Assembly (NCBI GenBank): GCA_965656785.1
Contig: CBFHLY010000011.1
Location: 1 to 64,000, forward strand
DNA from: JALQTD01 sp965656785
Lineage (GTDB): Bacteria; Bacteroidota; Bacteroidia; Flavobacteriales_D; Sanyastnellaceae
Reading direction: 5' to 3'
DNA length: 64,000 nt
The position numbers were made by a program, and so were the translations under genes. The notes beneath the pieces were generated by a model. The model was not told where the DNA came from. It saw nothing but the letters and a program-made list of their open reading frames with translations, and ran no database searches. Numbering within the stretch: position 1 is the stretch's first letter; each line of letters opens with the position of its first letter. Shown here one piece after another: positions 1-8,755 of this stretch.

Positions 1-1
1 C

Positions 2-559
2 GTTCAAATCCCCCAAGACACCGCCACCCTCGACTCCCTCTGGGCCGACTCCACGTGGCACTGGTCGGGCTCCTGCCCCGCACCACGCCTGACCGTCCGG
101 CTCGTCGACCCGACGACCGGCCACGTCACCCAGCGATCCTTTCCCTGCCTTCCTTCGATCGAAACTCCCTCCACGTCGGCCTACGTCACGCCGGTTCCCA
201 CCGGTTACGCCATTGACCTCTCGCTGACCCGAACGGGCGTGGCCGCTTGGACCTGGGGGCTACCGGAAACGTGCTTCCCTCCCCTGCCGATGAGCGCCTT
301 CGAGGCCGCAACACCCGCCTGGGACGAACTCATCTTCGAGCGCGAGCAACTCGACGCCATGACCGCTTGGGCAGCTGGCCGTTGCCTTTCCCCAGCCGCC
401 GTCCGCGCCTGCCTGCTCCGCCTCGAAAGCGAAGACCGCCGGCTCCAACTCCTCACCGCCCTCGTCCCGCGCTGTTCGCAACCGAGTGCGCTGAAAGTTG
501 ACGATTTGTTCATCTTGCGAACCACCCGGGCCAAGGCCGCGCAACTTGTTGGGAAATAG
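2..559 (+). CDS. C-terminal part of a DUF4476-like protein (5' end outside window)
   Basis: The reading frame is open from base 2 to a TAG at 557-559, giving 185 visible residues with the N-terminus missing. The last ~95 residues have the alternating pattern of the DUF4476 domain common in Bacteroidota: an opening phenylalanine segment (PPLPMSAFEAA), a paired helix block with repeated 'F.R.QLDAM' and 'L.SEDRRLQLLTAL' units, and a final 'VDDLFILRTTRAKAAQLV'. The preceding part is rich in Thr, Ser and Pro, as in secreted proteins of this type. The function of the domain is unknown. The gene ends 69 bases before serC and is probably a separate transcription unit. Family assignment is by pattern only. 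Confidence 0.6.
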   Translation, partial: VQIPQDTATLDSLWADSTWHWSGSCPAPRLTVRLVDPTTGHVTQRSFPCLPSIETPSTSAYVTPVPTGYAIDLSLTRTGVAAWTWGLPETCFPPLPMSAFEAATPAWDELIFEREQLDAMTAWAAGRCLSPAAVRACLLRLESEDRRLQLLTALVPRCSQPSALKVDDLFILRTTRAKAAQLVGK

Positions 560-616
560 GCGCTTCATCGGGTAAGAAAATCCGCCCTGGCGCCTTCCCA
601 TCCGCAGGATTTTCAG

Positions 617-624
617 CACCTTTG
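617..624 (+). promoter_or_regulatory. Possible -7 element for the serC operon
   Basis: CACCTTTG lies four bases before the serC ATG and resembles the Bacteroidota -7 consensus TAnnTTTG, with C in place of the first T. No good -33 TTTG is present. If real, the mRNA would be leaderless or nearly so. Confidence 0.3.
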
Positions 625-628
625 CAGC

Positions 629-1696
629 ATGCAAGTCCACAACTTTTCCGCTGGCCCCTGCATCCTGCCGCAGGAGGTCATGCAACAGGCCGCTGAGGCC
701 GTTCGTTCGTTTGGGCCGGGAGGCCTGTCGCTGATTGAGATGTCCCACCGCAGCAAGGAGTTTGTGGCGGTGATGGACGAGGCCCGAGATTTGGCCAAAT
801 CCCTCCTCAACCTGCCCGACCGCTACGAAGTCCTCTTTCTTCAAGGCGGAGCCAGCCTCGGTTTCCTGACCGCGGCCCACAACCTCCTCCCGGAAGGCGG
901 TCGCGCGAGCTACGTGGACACCGGCACGTGGGCGAACAAAGCCGTTAAAGAGGCGAAACGCCTCGGCAGCATCGACGTCATCGCCTCCTCGAAGGCTACG
1001 AACCACGACCACATTCCGTCGTTCGAGGCGCCCGCGGACGGCAGCTACCTGCACATCACGACGAACAACACCATCTTCGGCACGCAGTACGCGGAACTGC
1101 CCACCGCCGGCATCCCGCTCGTGGCCGACATGAGTTCCGACATCTTCTCCCGCTCGTTCAACCCCGAAGACTACGCCCTCATCTACGCAGGCGCCCAGAA
1201 GAACATGGGCCCCGCGGGTACGGTCTTCTACGCGGTCGACCCCGAGCGCCTCGGCCACACCGGCCGCGACATCCCGGCCTACCTCGACTTGCAGACCCAC
1301 ATCGCCAAGGACAGCATGTTCAACACCCCACCGGTGTTCCCGGTCTACGTGACCCTCCTCATGCTGCGGTGGATGCGCGACCAAGGCGGCCTCCAAGCCA
1401 TGCAGGACCGCGCGGCCGCCCGGTCGAACGCGATCTACGCCGAAATCGACCGCAACCCGCTCTTCATCGGCCACGCAGCCGAAGGCAGCCGGTCCCAAAT
1501 GAACGCAACCTTCCGCCTCGCTGACGGCGTGGACGGCGCTGCGTTCGACCAGCTCTGGGCCGACGCCGGCATCAGCGGCCTCAAAGGCCACCGTAGCGTA
1601 GGCGGGTACCGCGCTTCGATGTACAATGCCCTGCCGTTGGAGTCGGTGGAGGTTTTGGTCCAAACCATGCAACACTTCGAACAACACCACGGATAA
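629..1696 (+). CDS. serC: Phosphoserine aminotransferase
   Basis: A 355-residue class V, PLP-dependent aminotransferase that converts 3-phosphohydroxypyruvate plus glutamate to phosphoserine plus 2-oxoglutarate in cytosolic serine synthesis. The N-terminus carries the family start 'NFSAGPCILP' (residues 5-14) and 'MSHRSKEF' (38-45). The Schiff-base lysine is K191 in 'YAGAQKNMGPAG'. Length is normal for the family (about 360). It is the first gene of a tight operon: serA starts three bases after its stop, followed by DUF1015 and yggS. Phosphoserine phosphatase is not in the window. Assignment is secure. Confidence 0.97.
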   Translation: MQVHNFSAGPCILPQEVMQQAAEAVRSFGPGGLSLIEMSHRSKEFVAVMDEARDLAKSLLNLPDRYEVLFLQGGASLGFLTAAHNLLPEGGRASYVDTGTWANKAVKEAKRLGSIDVIASSKATNHDHIPSFEAPADGSYLHITTNNTIFGTQYAELPTAGIPLVADMSSDIFSRSFNPEDYALIYAGAQKNMGPAGTVFYAVDPERLGHTGRDIPAYLDLQTHIAKDSMFNTPPVFPVYVTLLMLRWMRDQGGLQAMQDRAAARSNAIYAEIDRNPLFIGHAAEGSRSQMNATFRLADGVDGAAFDQLWADAGISGLKGHRSVGGYRASMYNALPLESVEVLVQTMQHFEQHHG

Positions 1697-1699
1697 GCC

Positions 1700-2665
1700 A
1701 TGAACATCCTCGCAAACGACGGCATCAGCCCCAACGGCCTGCAGGCCCTGCAAGCAGCAGGCCACACGGTCCACACCGATTTCATCGAAGCGGACGCGCT
1801 GGAAGCGTTCATCAACGGCCACGGCATCGACGGACTGCTGGTCCGGAGCGCTACGAAAGTGCGCCAACCCCTCATCGACGCCTGCCCGACGCTGAAATTC
1901 ATCGGCCGCGGCGGCGTGGGCATGGACAACATCGATGTGGAATACGCGCGAAGCAAGGGCATCACGGTGTTCAACACCCCCGCATCGAGCAGCCAGAGCG
2001 TCGCGGAACTCGTCATGGGCCATCTGTTTGCGCTCAGCCGTTTCCTGAACGAGAGCTTCGCGGCGATGCCGACACGCGGCGCGAGCGACTTCAAGGCCCT
2101 GAAAAAAGCGTACGGAAAAGGCGTGGAATTGCGCGGCAAGCGCCTCGCCATCGTGGGCATGGGGCGCATCGGTCAATCCTTGGCCACCTATGCGCTCGGA
2201 GCCGGAATGGACGTGGTGGGCGTGGACCGCGAGTCGGGCACTTGCCCCGTGACATGGGAAATCGGCGGCACTGCCGTGACCGTGAAAGTTCCCCTGGTCA
2301 GCATGGAAGAAGCGTTGGCCACAGCAGACGCCATTTCGTTGCACATCCCGGCTCAGGCTGGCGGTGGAGCGGTCATTGGAGCGGAGCAGTTCGCTTCGAT
2401 GAAGGACGGGGTGTTGCTCGTGAACGCGGCGCGTGGTGGCGTGGTCGATGAGGACGCCTTGCTCGCTGCGCTCGATTCGGGCAAAGTCCGCGCTGCAGGA
2501 CTGGACGTGTTCGTCGGCGAGCCTGCGCCACGTGCCGACGTGTTGGCCCACCCGCGGGTGGCGGCCACGCCGCACATCGGTGCAGCCACGGTTGAGGCCC
2601 AAGGCCGCATCGGGCTGGAAATCGCGGAGATCGTATCGCACCTCGCATCGGAAGTCAGCGCTTGA
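1700..2665 (+). CDS. serA: D-3-phosphoglycerate dehydrogenase-type D-2-hydroxyacid dehydrogenase
   Basis: A 321-residue NAD-dependent D-2-hydroxyacid dehydrogenase. The Rossmann motif is 'VGMGRIGQS' (152-160). Catalytic residues expected for the family are visible: Arg245 in 'NAARGG', Glu274 in 'VGEP' and His292 in 'TPHIGAAT'. The substrate-domain signature 'GRGGVGMDNID' (69-79) also fits. It has no C-terminal ACT domain, so it is the short form without classical serine feedback inhibition. Its position directly after serC supports 3-phosphoglycerate oxidation as its role in serine synthesis. The stop codon overlaps the TTG start of the next gene (TTGA). Confidence 0.93.
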   Translation: MNILANDGISPNGLQALQAAGHTVHTDFIEADALEAFINGHGIDGLLVRSATKVRQPLIDACPTLKFIGRGGVGMDNIDVEYARSKGITVFNTPASSSQSVAELVMGHLFALSRFLNESFAAMPTRGASDFKALKKAYGKGVELRGKRLAIVGMGRIGQSLATYALGAGMDVVGVDRESGTCPVTWEIGGTAVTVKVPLVSMEEALATADAISLHIPAQAGGGAVIGAEQFASMKDGVLLVNAARGGVVDEDALLAALDSGKVRAAGLDVFVGEPAPRADVLAHPRVAATPHIGAATVEAQGRIGLEIAEIVSHLASEVSA

Positions 2666-3891
2666 AGACGTTTCGTCCGTTTCGGATCGTCCACCCGCCC
2701 GCGGATAAAGCGCACTTGGTGGCGACGCGTTCGTACCTGACGTACGATGCGGAGGAGTTGCACGACAAACTGACGCGCAATCCCTTCTCCTACCTGCACG
2801 TCATCAACCCGGACGGCTTGGCGGCCGAGCGGACCGAACGCGGCACCGTGCCGTATTTCGAGCTCGTTCGAGCCGCATACGACGAGTGGCGCGAACGCGA
2901 ATGGCTCGTGGCCACGGAGGCCCCGACGTACGCGGTGTACCGCCAAACCATCGGAACCACCACCGTCACCGGCATCGTGGCCCTCATGGACCTTGCGGCC
3001 TATGCCGACCGGCGCTTGCGGCTGCACGAACAGACCTTGGAAGCGCGGGAAGCCCTGTTCGCCACCTTCCTCGACACCGTGGGGTTCAATGCAGAGCCGG
3101 TTTTGATGGCGCGTCCGGAAGGCCATCCCGGCCAGGCCGAATTGAACGGTTTGGTGGCCGACCTCACGGCGCAGCGTCCGGATTTCGATTTCACGACTGC
3201 GGACGGGATTCGGCATACGGCCTGGTGGGTCGACGCGGGCGAGGCGCCGGAATGGACGGACCGGTTGAATGCCATTCCTGCGCTGTACCTCGCCGATGGG
3301 CACCACCGTTCGGCTTCGAGTCACCGGGTGGCGACGGAGCATTCGGGGGATGCGGGAAGGCAGGGGTTGCTGAGTTTCGTGATTCCCGAAGCGGAGTTGA
3401 TCATTTTGGGCTACCACCGCGAGGTTCGCAACTTGCCGGATGGCCCATCGGACTGGTTGCCGCGGTTGGCTCACCTGCCAGATGTGGCCTCAGTCACGCC
3501 GTGTGAGCCTTCGGAGGACCGGCCTTTGAACACCGGAGCGTTCCGCATTCACCACGGAACGGGTTCGTGGCGCGTGGAGCTGAAACCCGGTGGAGCTGAT
3601 CGCATCGACGGGGGGTGGCTTGGCGAGCAGGTGCTGGCGGCTTTTTGGGGCATCGATGATCCTCGGAACGACAACCGACTGCGCTACATCCCTGGCGCAG
3701 AACCGCGGTCCGCATGGTGGCCGCGCGTCACGCAACACCCGGATCGCTGCGTCTTCGAACTCGCTCCTGTCGGCACTGAACAGCTCAAATTCGTTTCCGA
3801 TGCCGGTGGCACCTTCCCGCCGAAAAGCACGTGGATTGAACCGAAACTGCGGAGCGGGTTGTTCATCTACCAATTCGACGAACATGGCTGA
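2662..3891 (+). CDS. DUF1015 family protein in the serine operon
   Basis: A 409-residue member of DUF1015, recognised by the near-invariant 'YLADGHHRSASS' motif (209-220) and an N-terminal 'FRPFRIVHPP' block. Translation probably begins at TTG 2662, which overlaps the serA stop; no better start lies nearby. It is co-translated with serC-serA and overlaps yggS by eight bases. The biochemical role is not established to my knowledge. The DGHHR-type motif resembles nucleotide-handling motifs of ParB/sulfiredoxin-fold kinases, and the constant link with serine genes suggests a serine-related activity. That last step is inference only. Confidence 0.88.
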   Translation: MKTFRPFRIVHPPADKAHLVATRSYLTYDAEELHDKLTRNPFSYLHVINPDGLAAERTERGTVPYFELVRAAYDEWREREWLVATEAPTYAVYRQTIGTTTVTGIVALMDLAAYADRRLRLHEQTLEAREALFATFLDTVGFNAEPVLMARPEGHPGQAELNGLVADLTAQRPDFDFTTADGIRHTAWWVDAGEAPEWTDRLNAIPALYLADGHHRSASSHRVATEHSGDAGRQGLLSFVIPEAELIILGYHREVRNLPDGPSDWLPRLAHLPDVASVTPCEPSEDRPLNTGAFRIHHGTGSWRVELKPGGADRIDGGWLGEQVLAAFWGIDDPRNDNRLRYIPGAEPRSAWWPRVTQHPDRCVFELAPVGTEQLKFVSDAGGTFPPKSTWIEPKLRSGLFIYQFDEHG

Positions 3892-4531
3892 ATGGTGTGA
3901 ACGGATTGAGGCCATCAAGGCGCAGCTCCCGGAGGGCGTCACCTTGGTGGCGGTAACGAAGACCCATCCCGTGAGCACGTGTGAGGGCACGGTGGCTTGT
4001 GGGCAATTGGATTTGGGCGAAAACCGCGTGCAGGAGCTGGTGGAGAAGGCGGAATCGCTCGGGCCGGAAGTGCGCTGGCACCAAATCGGTCACCTCCAAA
4101 CGAACAAGGTCAAGTACATCGCGCCGTTCGTGCACCTCATCCACGCCGTGGACAGCGAACGGCTCCTGAACGAAATCGACAAACAGGCCGCTCGCAACGG
4201 GCGCGTTCAGGACGTGCTGCTTCAGGTGCACATCGCCCAGGAAGAGCACAAATTCGGCTGGGCGCCGGATGCGCTGCTCCCCGCCTTGGAGAGCGGGATG
4301 CTCGACGCGCTCCCCAACGTGCGGGTGCGCGGCCTGATGGGCATGGGAACGTTCACCGACGATCGGGCTCAAGTGGCCCGCGAATTCTCCGGGTTGCGCA
4401 CGCTGTTCGACAGCGGCGATTCGGCTTGGGACACGCTTTCCATGGGCATGAGCGGCGACTGGGAGTTGGCCGTGGAGGCGGGCTCGACGATGATCCGTGT
4501 GGGGAGCACGATTTACGGCGCGCGGGGATGA
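3884..4531 (+). CDS. yggS: YggS-family PLP homeostasis protein
   Basis: A 215-residue single-domain alanine-racemase-fold protein that binds pyridoxal phosphate and helps keep free PLP in balance; no enzyme activity is known for the family. The PLP lysine is K26 in 'LVAVTKTHP'. 'GENRVQEL', 'WHQIGHLQTNK' and the C-terminal 'LSMGMSGDWELAVEAGSTMIRVGS' are family signatures. The start at ATG 3884 overlaps the DUF1015 stop (ATGGCTGA) and gives the usual N-terminus. It is somewhat shorter than the E. coli protein (234). It overlaps the next gene by an ATGA. Confidence 0.93.
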   Translation: MAEWCERIEAIKAQLPEGVTLVAVTKTHPVSTCEGTVACGQLDLGENRVQELVEKAESLGPEVRWHQIGHLQTNKVKYIAPFVHLIHAVDSERLLNEIDKQAARNGRVQDVLLQVHIAQEEHKFGWAPDALLPALESGMLDALPNVRVRGLMGMGTFTDDRAQVAREFSGLRTLFDSGDSAWDTLSMGMSGDWELAVEAGSTMIRVGSTIYGARG

Positions 4532-4812
4532 AGCGGACGGAGCCGGACGTGAAGGCGGAGCGGGAGCCGTTGCCGGTTTGGGGGGAGCGGTGGTTCCAAG
4601 CGTGGCTCGTGTTGCTGCCCTTCGTCGTGTGGGCGAGCCATGCGTTCATCGTGAACCAATGGCAGCGTACGTGGAACATCCTGCACCCCGACGACGTCAC
4701 GACGGCGCCCCCGGACCGGTTGTGGTGGTACGCGGCAACGGTTGCGGTGGGCTTCTCCGCGGTGTACCTTGCCGTCGCCCGCCTCTTTCGGCCGGGTGAA
4801 CCTGAAGCATGA
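4528..4812 (+). CDS. Small two-helix membrane protein, unknown function
   Basis: A 94-residue protein with a charged N-terminus (about 25 residues) and two predicted membrane helices, roughly residues 25-41 (AWLVLLPFVVWASHAFI) and 66-85 (WWYAATVAVGFSAVYLAVA). It starts inside the yggS stop (ATGA) and ends by overlapping the next gene start by four bases, so it is part of the same operon. I recognise no domain. Small membrane proteins often sit in such positions in Bacteroidota, but no role can be read from the sequence. Confidence 0.75.
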   Translation: MKRTEPDVKAEREPLPVWGERWFQAWLVLLPFVVWASHAFIVNQWQRTWNILHPDDVTTAPPDRLWWYAATVAVGFSAVYLAVARLFRPGEPEA

Positions 4813-5852
4813 AACACCTCCCCCTCCTCCTGGTATTCGCTGTGGCGACCGCCTCGGCCCAAACCCCCACGTCCATCGAAGCCGTCGAATGGGATCCGGC
4901 CGGCCGCTGGATCGTGACGAACGGTTCGAACATATTGCAAACGTCGGACGGCGGGGACACGTGGATGGTCTTCGGCAACGTAGGAGCGACGCACGGGATG
5001 GAGGTCGTGGACGGCCATTTGTTCGCGCTGGACAACGGGGTGTTGCGGGCGGTGGATTTGGCAAGTGAAGGCCAAACCAGTTCCCTCACCCTCCCCGGCA
5101 CTTCCTTCCTCAATGGCATGGGCAGCCGCTCCGGCGAGCTCATCATCAGCGACTTCGGCACGGGTGCGCTCCACCGCGTGGACATCAGCGACCCCGCCGC
5201 GATGTCATCGAGCGTGTTCGTGAGCGACCTCGGCGCCACCCCCAACGGCGTGGTCATCGACGAGGCAAACAACCGAGCGCTCGTGGTGACGTGGGGCGTC
5301 TGCAAGGTTTACGCTGTGGACCTCGAAACGGCGGCCGTGACCACGGTGGCGGCCTCGACGGGGCTGAGCAACTGCGACGGCATCGACCTCGACGGCTCCG
5401 GCCGCGCGTACGTCAGCTCTTGGTCACCCAACCGCATCACGCGGTTCTCCCCCGACTTCAGCACCTCCGAAGCGGTCGTCACATCCGGCCTGAGCAGCCC
5501 AGCGGACATCTCGTACGCCCTGGAGTCGGACGTGCTCGCCGTCGCCAATTCCGGCAGCGACCTCGTGACATTCCACCCCTTTGCTGCGAGTGGCGTTGCG
5601 GAGGTGGAGCGAGTCGGGCGGTTCTTGCCATATTCGACAGGCGTTTGGGCCGATGCCGGGGCTGGCCTTTGGAACGTTTTCGGTCTCGATGGGGCAGGCC
5701 GCCTGATGTGGGAAACGAACGTGATGCTCAACGCGGGCCATCATCCAGTCGAATTGGCCGGGTTCGCCGGAGGCCGTTGGGAGGGCACACGCGTGCTCGT
5801 TTTCTCGGGTCCAAACAACGAAAGGACGGCCATCCAGCTGCTCCCGCGCTGA
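4809..5852 (+). CDS. Secreted SMP-30/NHL-like beta-propeller protein
   Basis: A 347-residue exported protein with a short signal peptide ending near residue 18 (AVATASAQ). The body consists of repeated blade-like units of about 40-50 residues with 'GVVIDEANNRALVV', 'GIDLDGSGRAYVSSW' and 'SPADISYALESDVLAVANSGSD', typical of SMP-30/gluconolactonase-like or NHL six-bladed propellers. I do not see a T9SS sorting domain, so location is periplasm or medium. A sugar-lactonase activity is possible but metal ligands cannot be assigned by eye. It overlaps the upstream gene by ATGA and is the last gene of the serC operon; a repeat-bearing spacer follows. Confidence 0.75.
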   Translation: MKHLPLLLVFAVATASAQTPTSIEAVEWDPAGRWIVTNGSNILQTSDGGDTWMVFGNVGATHGMEVVDGHLFALDNGVLRAVDLASEGQTSSLTLPGTSFLNGMGSRSGELIISDFGTGALHRVDISDPAAMSSSVFVSDLGATPNGVVIDEANNRALVVTWGVCKVYAVDLETAAVTTVAASTGLSNCDGIDLDGSGRAYVSSWSPNRITRFSPDFSTSEAVVTSGLSSPADISYALESDVLAVANSGSDLVTFHPFAASGVAEVERVGRFLPYSTGVWADAGAGLWNVFGLDGAGRLMWETNVMLNAGHHPVELAGFAGGRWEGTRVLVFSGPNNERTAIQLLPR

Positions 5853-5868
5853 ATTGCGCCCCCCGAAA

Positions 5869-5900
5869 TTTCAACCCACTGGGATTGTAATCCCCACTTT
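5869..5900 (-). repeat. Dispersed intergenic repeat, copy A1
   Basis: On the minus strand it reads AAAGTGGGGATTACAATC followed by CCAGTGGGTTGAAA. This aligns almost base for base with copy B3 at 13246-13270 (AAGTGGGGATTTCAACTCC then AGCGG) and continues into the same GGGYTGA extension. Confidence 0.6.
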
Positions 5901-5996
5901 CTCCCCCGTGCGCAGCAGGCATCAACTTGGAATGCCACTTTGCGTGCTTAAGCCGATCCGATTGGGGCAATTTTGAGTTTCTGGACCTGATTGCGA

Positions 5997-6025
5997 GGTC
6001 CGCTGAGTTTCTATTCCCCACTTTT
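5997..6025 (-). repeat. Dispersed intergenic repeat, copy A3
   Basis: On the minus strand AAAAGTGGGGAATAGAAA is followed by CTCAGCGGACC, matching copy B1 at 13076-13105 (AAAAAGTGGGGATTTCAA then CCATAGCGGACA) including the AGCGGAC end. Confidence 0.55.
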
Positions 6026-6085
6026 CGATGCGCATCCAGCCGAATGAACAAGATGTCCGATGCCGACCGGAAAAAACCGGTCAAT

Positions 6086-6110
6086 ATTTGGGGATTTCAA
6101 TTCGAGCGGC
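6086..6110 (+). repeat. Dispersed intergenic repeat, copy A4
   Basis: ATTTGGGGATTTCAATTCGA followed by GCGGC. The centre GGGGATTTCAA is identical to copies B2 and B3. Confidence 0.5.
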
Positions 6111-6177
6111 GCAAATTTTTTCGCCGTTCAATCGGAATTGAACATTTGAGCGAGGCGGCTGATGCCGCTGCGAACCG

Positions 6178-6200
6178 ATTTGGGGATTAGGATTCCAGCG
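6178..6200 (+). repeat. Dispersed intergenic repeat, copy A5
   Basis: ATTTGGGGATTAGGATTCC followed by AGCG, a more diverged member that keeps the GGGGATT core and the TTCCAGCG end. It lies just beyond the priA stop. Confidence 0.45.
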
Positions 6201-6216
6201 CTTCGCACGTTCGACT

Positions 6217-8700
6217 TTACGCAGGGTCCACGTCGACCGTGACGCGAATCCGCTTGCCAACCGGTGTGGCGGCAAAGGCGGCGAGGTCTTCAGCAAGGAG
6301 CAACTTGTACGCAGGCGGGGCCAAGGCTCGCTCGAACTTGAGGAGGAGCACCCGGTGATAAAGCATGTTGATGCGTTCGAGCGATGGAGTTTCAGGGCCG
6401 TGCACGCGGTCGCCGAAGCGCTGCTTGAGGCGGTTGCCGAGGAGTTCGGCGCCAGACGCGAGGAAGGTCTGGTCGGTGTGTCGGAGGACGAGGCGGATGA
6501 GGCGGCAGAACGGGGGGAAGTTCAGTTCTTGGCGGTCGATGAGTTCGTGGCGGACCATGCCCGCGTAGTCGTTTGCCATGACGTGGCCGAGGACCCACTG
6601 GTCGGGGACGAAAGTTTGGATGACGACCCGCCCGCGCTCGCCGGAGCGGCCGGCGCGACCGGCGACTTGGGTCAACATTTGGTACGCCCGCTCAAAGGAA
6701 CGGAAATGTGGCATGTTCAGCATGCGATCGGCGCTCAACACGCCGACGAGGCCAACGCGCGCAAAGTCGAGGCCCTTCGAGACCATTTGCGTGCCCACGA
6801 GGATGTCCGCTTCGCCCGCCGCGAACGCCTCCACCATCCGCTTGTGGCCGTGCTTGCTGCGGGTCGTGTCCTGGTCCATGCGGAGCACGCGCGCTTGAGG
6901 GAACAGTTCGGCGAGCTCTTCCTCGATGCGCTGGGTGCCGAGGCCCTTCGGCTTCATCTTCGCAGAGCCGCATTGGGCGCAGGTCACCGGCGGCGGGGCG
7001 ATTTGGTAGCCGCAGTGGTGGCAGTTGAGCTGGCCGTTCGATTTGTGCAGCGTGAGCGGGATGTCGCAGCGCGGGCATTCGGGCGTCCAGGCGCAGAAGT
7101 CGCATAGCCAAACGGGAGCGTAGCCGCGTCGATTTTGGAAGAGGATGATTTGGCGATCGGCCTTCAGCGCCGCCTCCATCGCTTCCCGCAGCATCATGGA
7201 AAAGTGGCCCTTCATGGAGAACTGCTTGTGCTCCTTGCGCAGGTCGGCGCACTGGATTTCAGGCAGTTGGACGTCGCCAAATCGCTTGGACAGGGCGACG
7301 TAGGCGAGGCGGCCTTCTTTTGCGTGCCAAGCCGTTTCGATGGACGGGGTAGCGCTGCCGAGCACGCAGGGGATGCTGCGTTGTTGCGCCATCCACAAAG
7401 CGAGGTCGCGGGCTTGGTAGCGGGGCGCGGGGTCTTGTTGTTTGAAGCTCTGCTCGTGCTCTTCGTCGACGACGATGAGTTGCAAGTTCGGGAGCGGGAC
7501 CTGCATCGCGCTTCGGGGACCGACCACGAGGCGGCCGCGCCGGGTGTTCGACGCGCCGAGGGTCTCCATCCACGTCTCGGTGCGTTCGCGCGAGGTGAAC
7601 CGGCTGTGGTAGACGGATACGTAATCGGCGAAGTGCCGGCGCAACCGGCCGATGAGCTGGGTGGTGAGGGCGATTTCGGGGACGAGGAACAGGACTTGGC
7701 CTCCGCGTTCGAGGGCGTCGGCGATGAGGTGGATGTACACCTCGGTTTTGCCCGCGCCGGTGACGCCGTGGAACAGGGCGCTCGTGCCTTCAGTGCAGGC
7801 GTCGCGCAGGGCGAGGTATGCTGTTTCTTGCGCGGGACTGAGCGTTGGCAAGGGAAGCTGCTGGGCCGTGGCTGCTTCGTCCGGATCAACTGGCCGTTGC
7901 TCGCGCAGCAACCACTCCTTCTCCTCGGCTGAACGCGCCACCGCCGCACTCGCCCCTGCCGCCTTCAACACCTCCGCCTCTGAAACAAAGGCCCCGTCCG
8001 CGGCTCGTTGCAACAGGGCAATCATCAAGGCGAATCGCTTCGGCGCCGTGCGCTCGGCCCCGTCGAGCAGGTCGTTCAGCCGTTCCTCGTTGTCCACGAG
8101 CACGGGATGAAGGGCCACCACCCGTTGCATCTTTGGCGTGTAGCGGGATTTGAGCTCCTCCTCGGTCATGATCCAGTCGCCGCGCAGCAGCCGCGCCACG
8201 TTGCGTTGGGGATGCAGCACGTCGAGCACCTTACCGATGTCCACAAGGGTCAGGGTTTTACGCGCTTCGAGGGCTTCGAGGAGCAGCCGGTCGTTCAAGG
8301 CCAAATCCCCATACCCCGCCACCGAACGCACGCCCCCCGCCTCCTCCACCCGCGGATGCAACTGCACCGACGTCTTGCTGGCGAGCTTCAACCCGGAGGG
8401 CAAGGCCGCCGCGACCACTTCCCCGCGCGTGCACAGGTAATAGTCCGCCATCCAAGCCCACATGTCGAGTTGTTCCTTCGTCGCGATGGGCTCGTCGTCC
8501 ACGATGCTGTCGACCGGCTTCACCTCGTACGCGGGCGCGCGGTGATGTATGTGCCAAACCAGCGCCGTGTACTTCCGGCGGCCCCCTACGGTGACGACCA
8601 CGCGCACGCCCGGCTGGACCGCCTCATCGACCGCGTAGGTGAGGAGGTTCGGAATCGCGAGGGGCACGGCAACGTCGACAAATTGGGGCTTTTTGGCCAT
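6217..8700 (-). CDS. priA: Primosomal protein N' (replication restart helicase)
   Basis: An 827-residue superfamily 2 DNA helicase that reloads the replisome at stalled forks. Visible parts: N-terminal DNA-binding region, Walker A 'GVTGAGKT' (312-319), DEEH box (412-415), and the eight-cysteine zinc region inserted between the helicase lobes (CDFC, CPRC, CHHC and CAQC pairs). C-terminal motifs 'GTQMVSKGLDF' and 'QVAGRAGR' are present. The start at ATG 8700 gives the usual 'MAKKPQFVDVAVPLAIPNLLTYAV' N-terminus; the frame is open for 44 more codons upstream but would run into the divergent bcp gene. It is a single-gene unit facing the repeat-bearing spacer. Confidence 0.96.
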   Translation of the reverse strand: MAKKPQFVDVAVPLAIPNLLTYAVDEAVQPGVRVVVTVGGRRKYTALVWHIHHRAPAYEVKPVDSIVDDEPIATKEQLDMWAWMADYYLCTRGEVVAAALPSGLKLASKTSVQLHPRVEEAGGVRSVAGYGDLALNDRLLLEALEARKTLTLVDIGKVLDVLHPQRNVARLLRGDWIMTEEELKSRYTPKMQRVVALHPVLVDNEERLNDLLDGAERTAPKRFALMIALLQRAADGAFVSEAEVLKAAGASAAVARSAEEKEWLLREQRPVDPDEAATAQQLPLPTLSPAQETAYLALRDACTEGTSALFHGVTGAGKTEVYIHLIADALERGGQVLFLVPEIALTTQLIGRLRRHFADYVSVYHSRFTSRERTETWMETLGASNTRRGRLVVGPRSAMQVPLPNLQLIVVDEEHEQSFKQQDPAPRYQARDLALWMAQQRSIPCVLGSATPSIETAWHAKEGRLAYVALSKRFGDVQLPEIQCADLRKEHKQFSMKGHFSMMLREAMEAALKADRQIILFQNRRGYAPVWLCDFCAWTPECPRCDIPLTLHKSNGQLNCHHCGYQIAPPPVTCAQCGSAKMKPKGLGTQRIEEELAELFPQARVLRMDQDTTRSKHGHKRMVEAFAAGEADILVGTQMVSKGLDFARVGLVGVLSADRMLNMPHFRSFERAYQMLTQVAGRAGRSGERGRVVIQTFVPDQWVLGHVMANDYAGMVRHELIDRQELNFPPFCRLIRLVLRHTDQTFLASGAELLGNRLKQRFGDRVHGPETPSLERINMLYHRVLLLKFERALAPPAYKLLLAEDLAAFAATPVGKRIRVTVDVDPA

Positions 8701-8755
8701 GTTGCGAAGGTCGGGGAAAAGGCGTGAAGTAATTTGGTCTGAAAAATTCAGCACC

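Larger units (their letters stand above)
5853..6216. other. Non-coding spacer carrying four or more copies of a short repeat
   Basis: A 364-base gap between two convergent genes. It is visibly more AT-rich than its surroundings. No reading frame in it looks like a protein. It contains repeats with the core GTGGGGATT followed by a CAGCG-like end, in both orientations, the same family as in 12980-13314. Copies that I can align are listed separately. Confidence 0.6.

Noticed and set aside
260..2641. A very long minus-strand open frame opposite serC-serA
   Set aside because: It is a shadow of GC-rich coding DNA: serC and serA on the plus strand have full catalytic motifs, while this translation is low in recognisable structure.
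5927..6190. An 87-codon open frame in the 5.9-6.2 kb spacer
   Set aside because: It runs across copies of the intergenic repeat, has no credible ribosome-binding site or domain and no similarity that I recognise.
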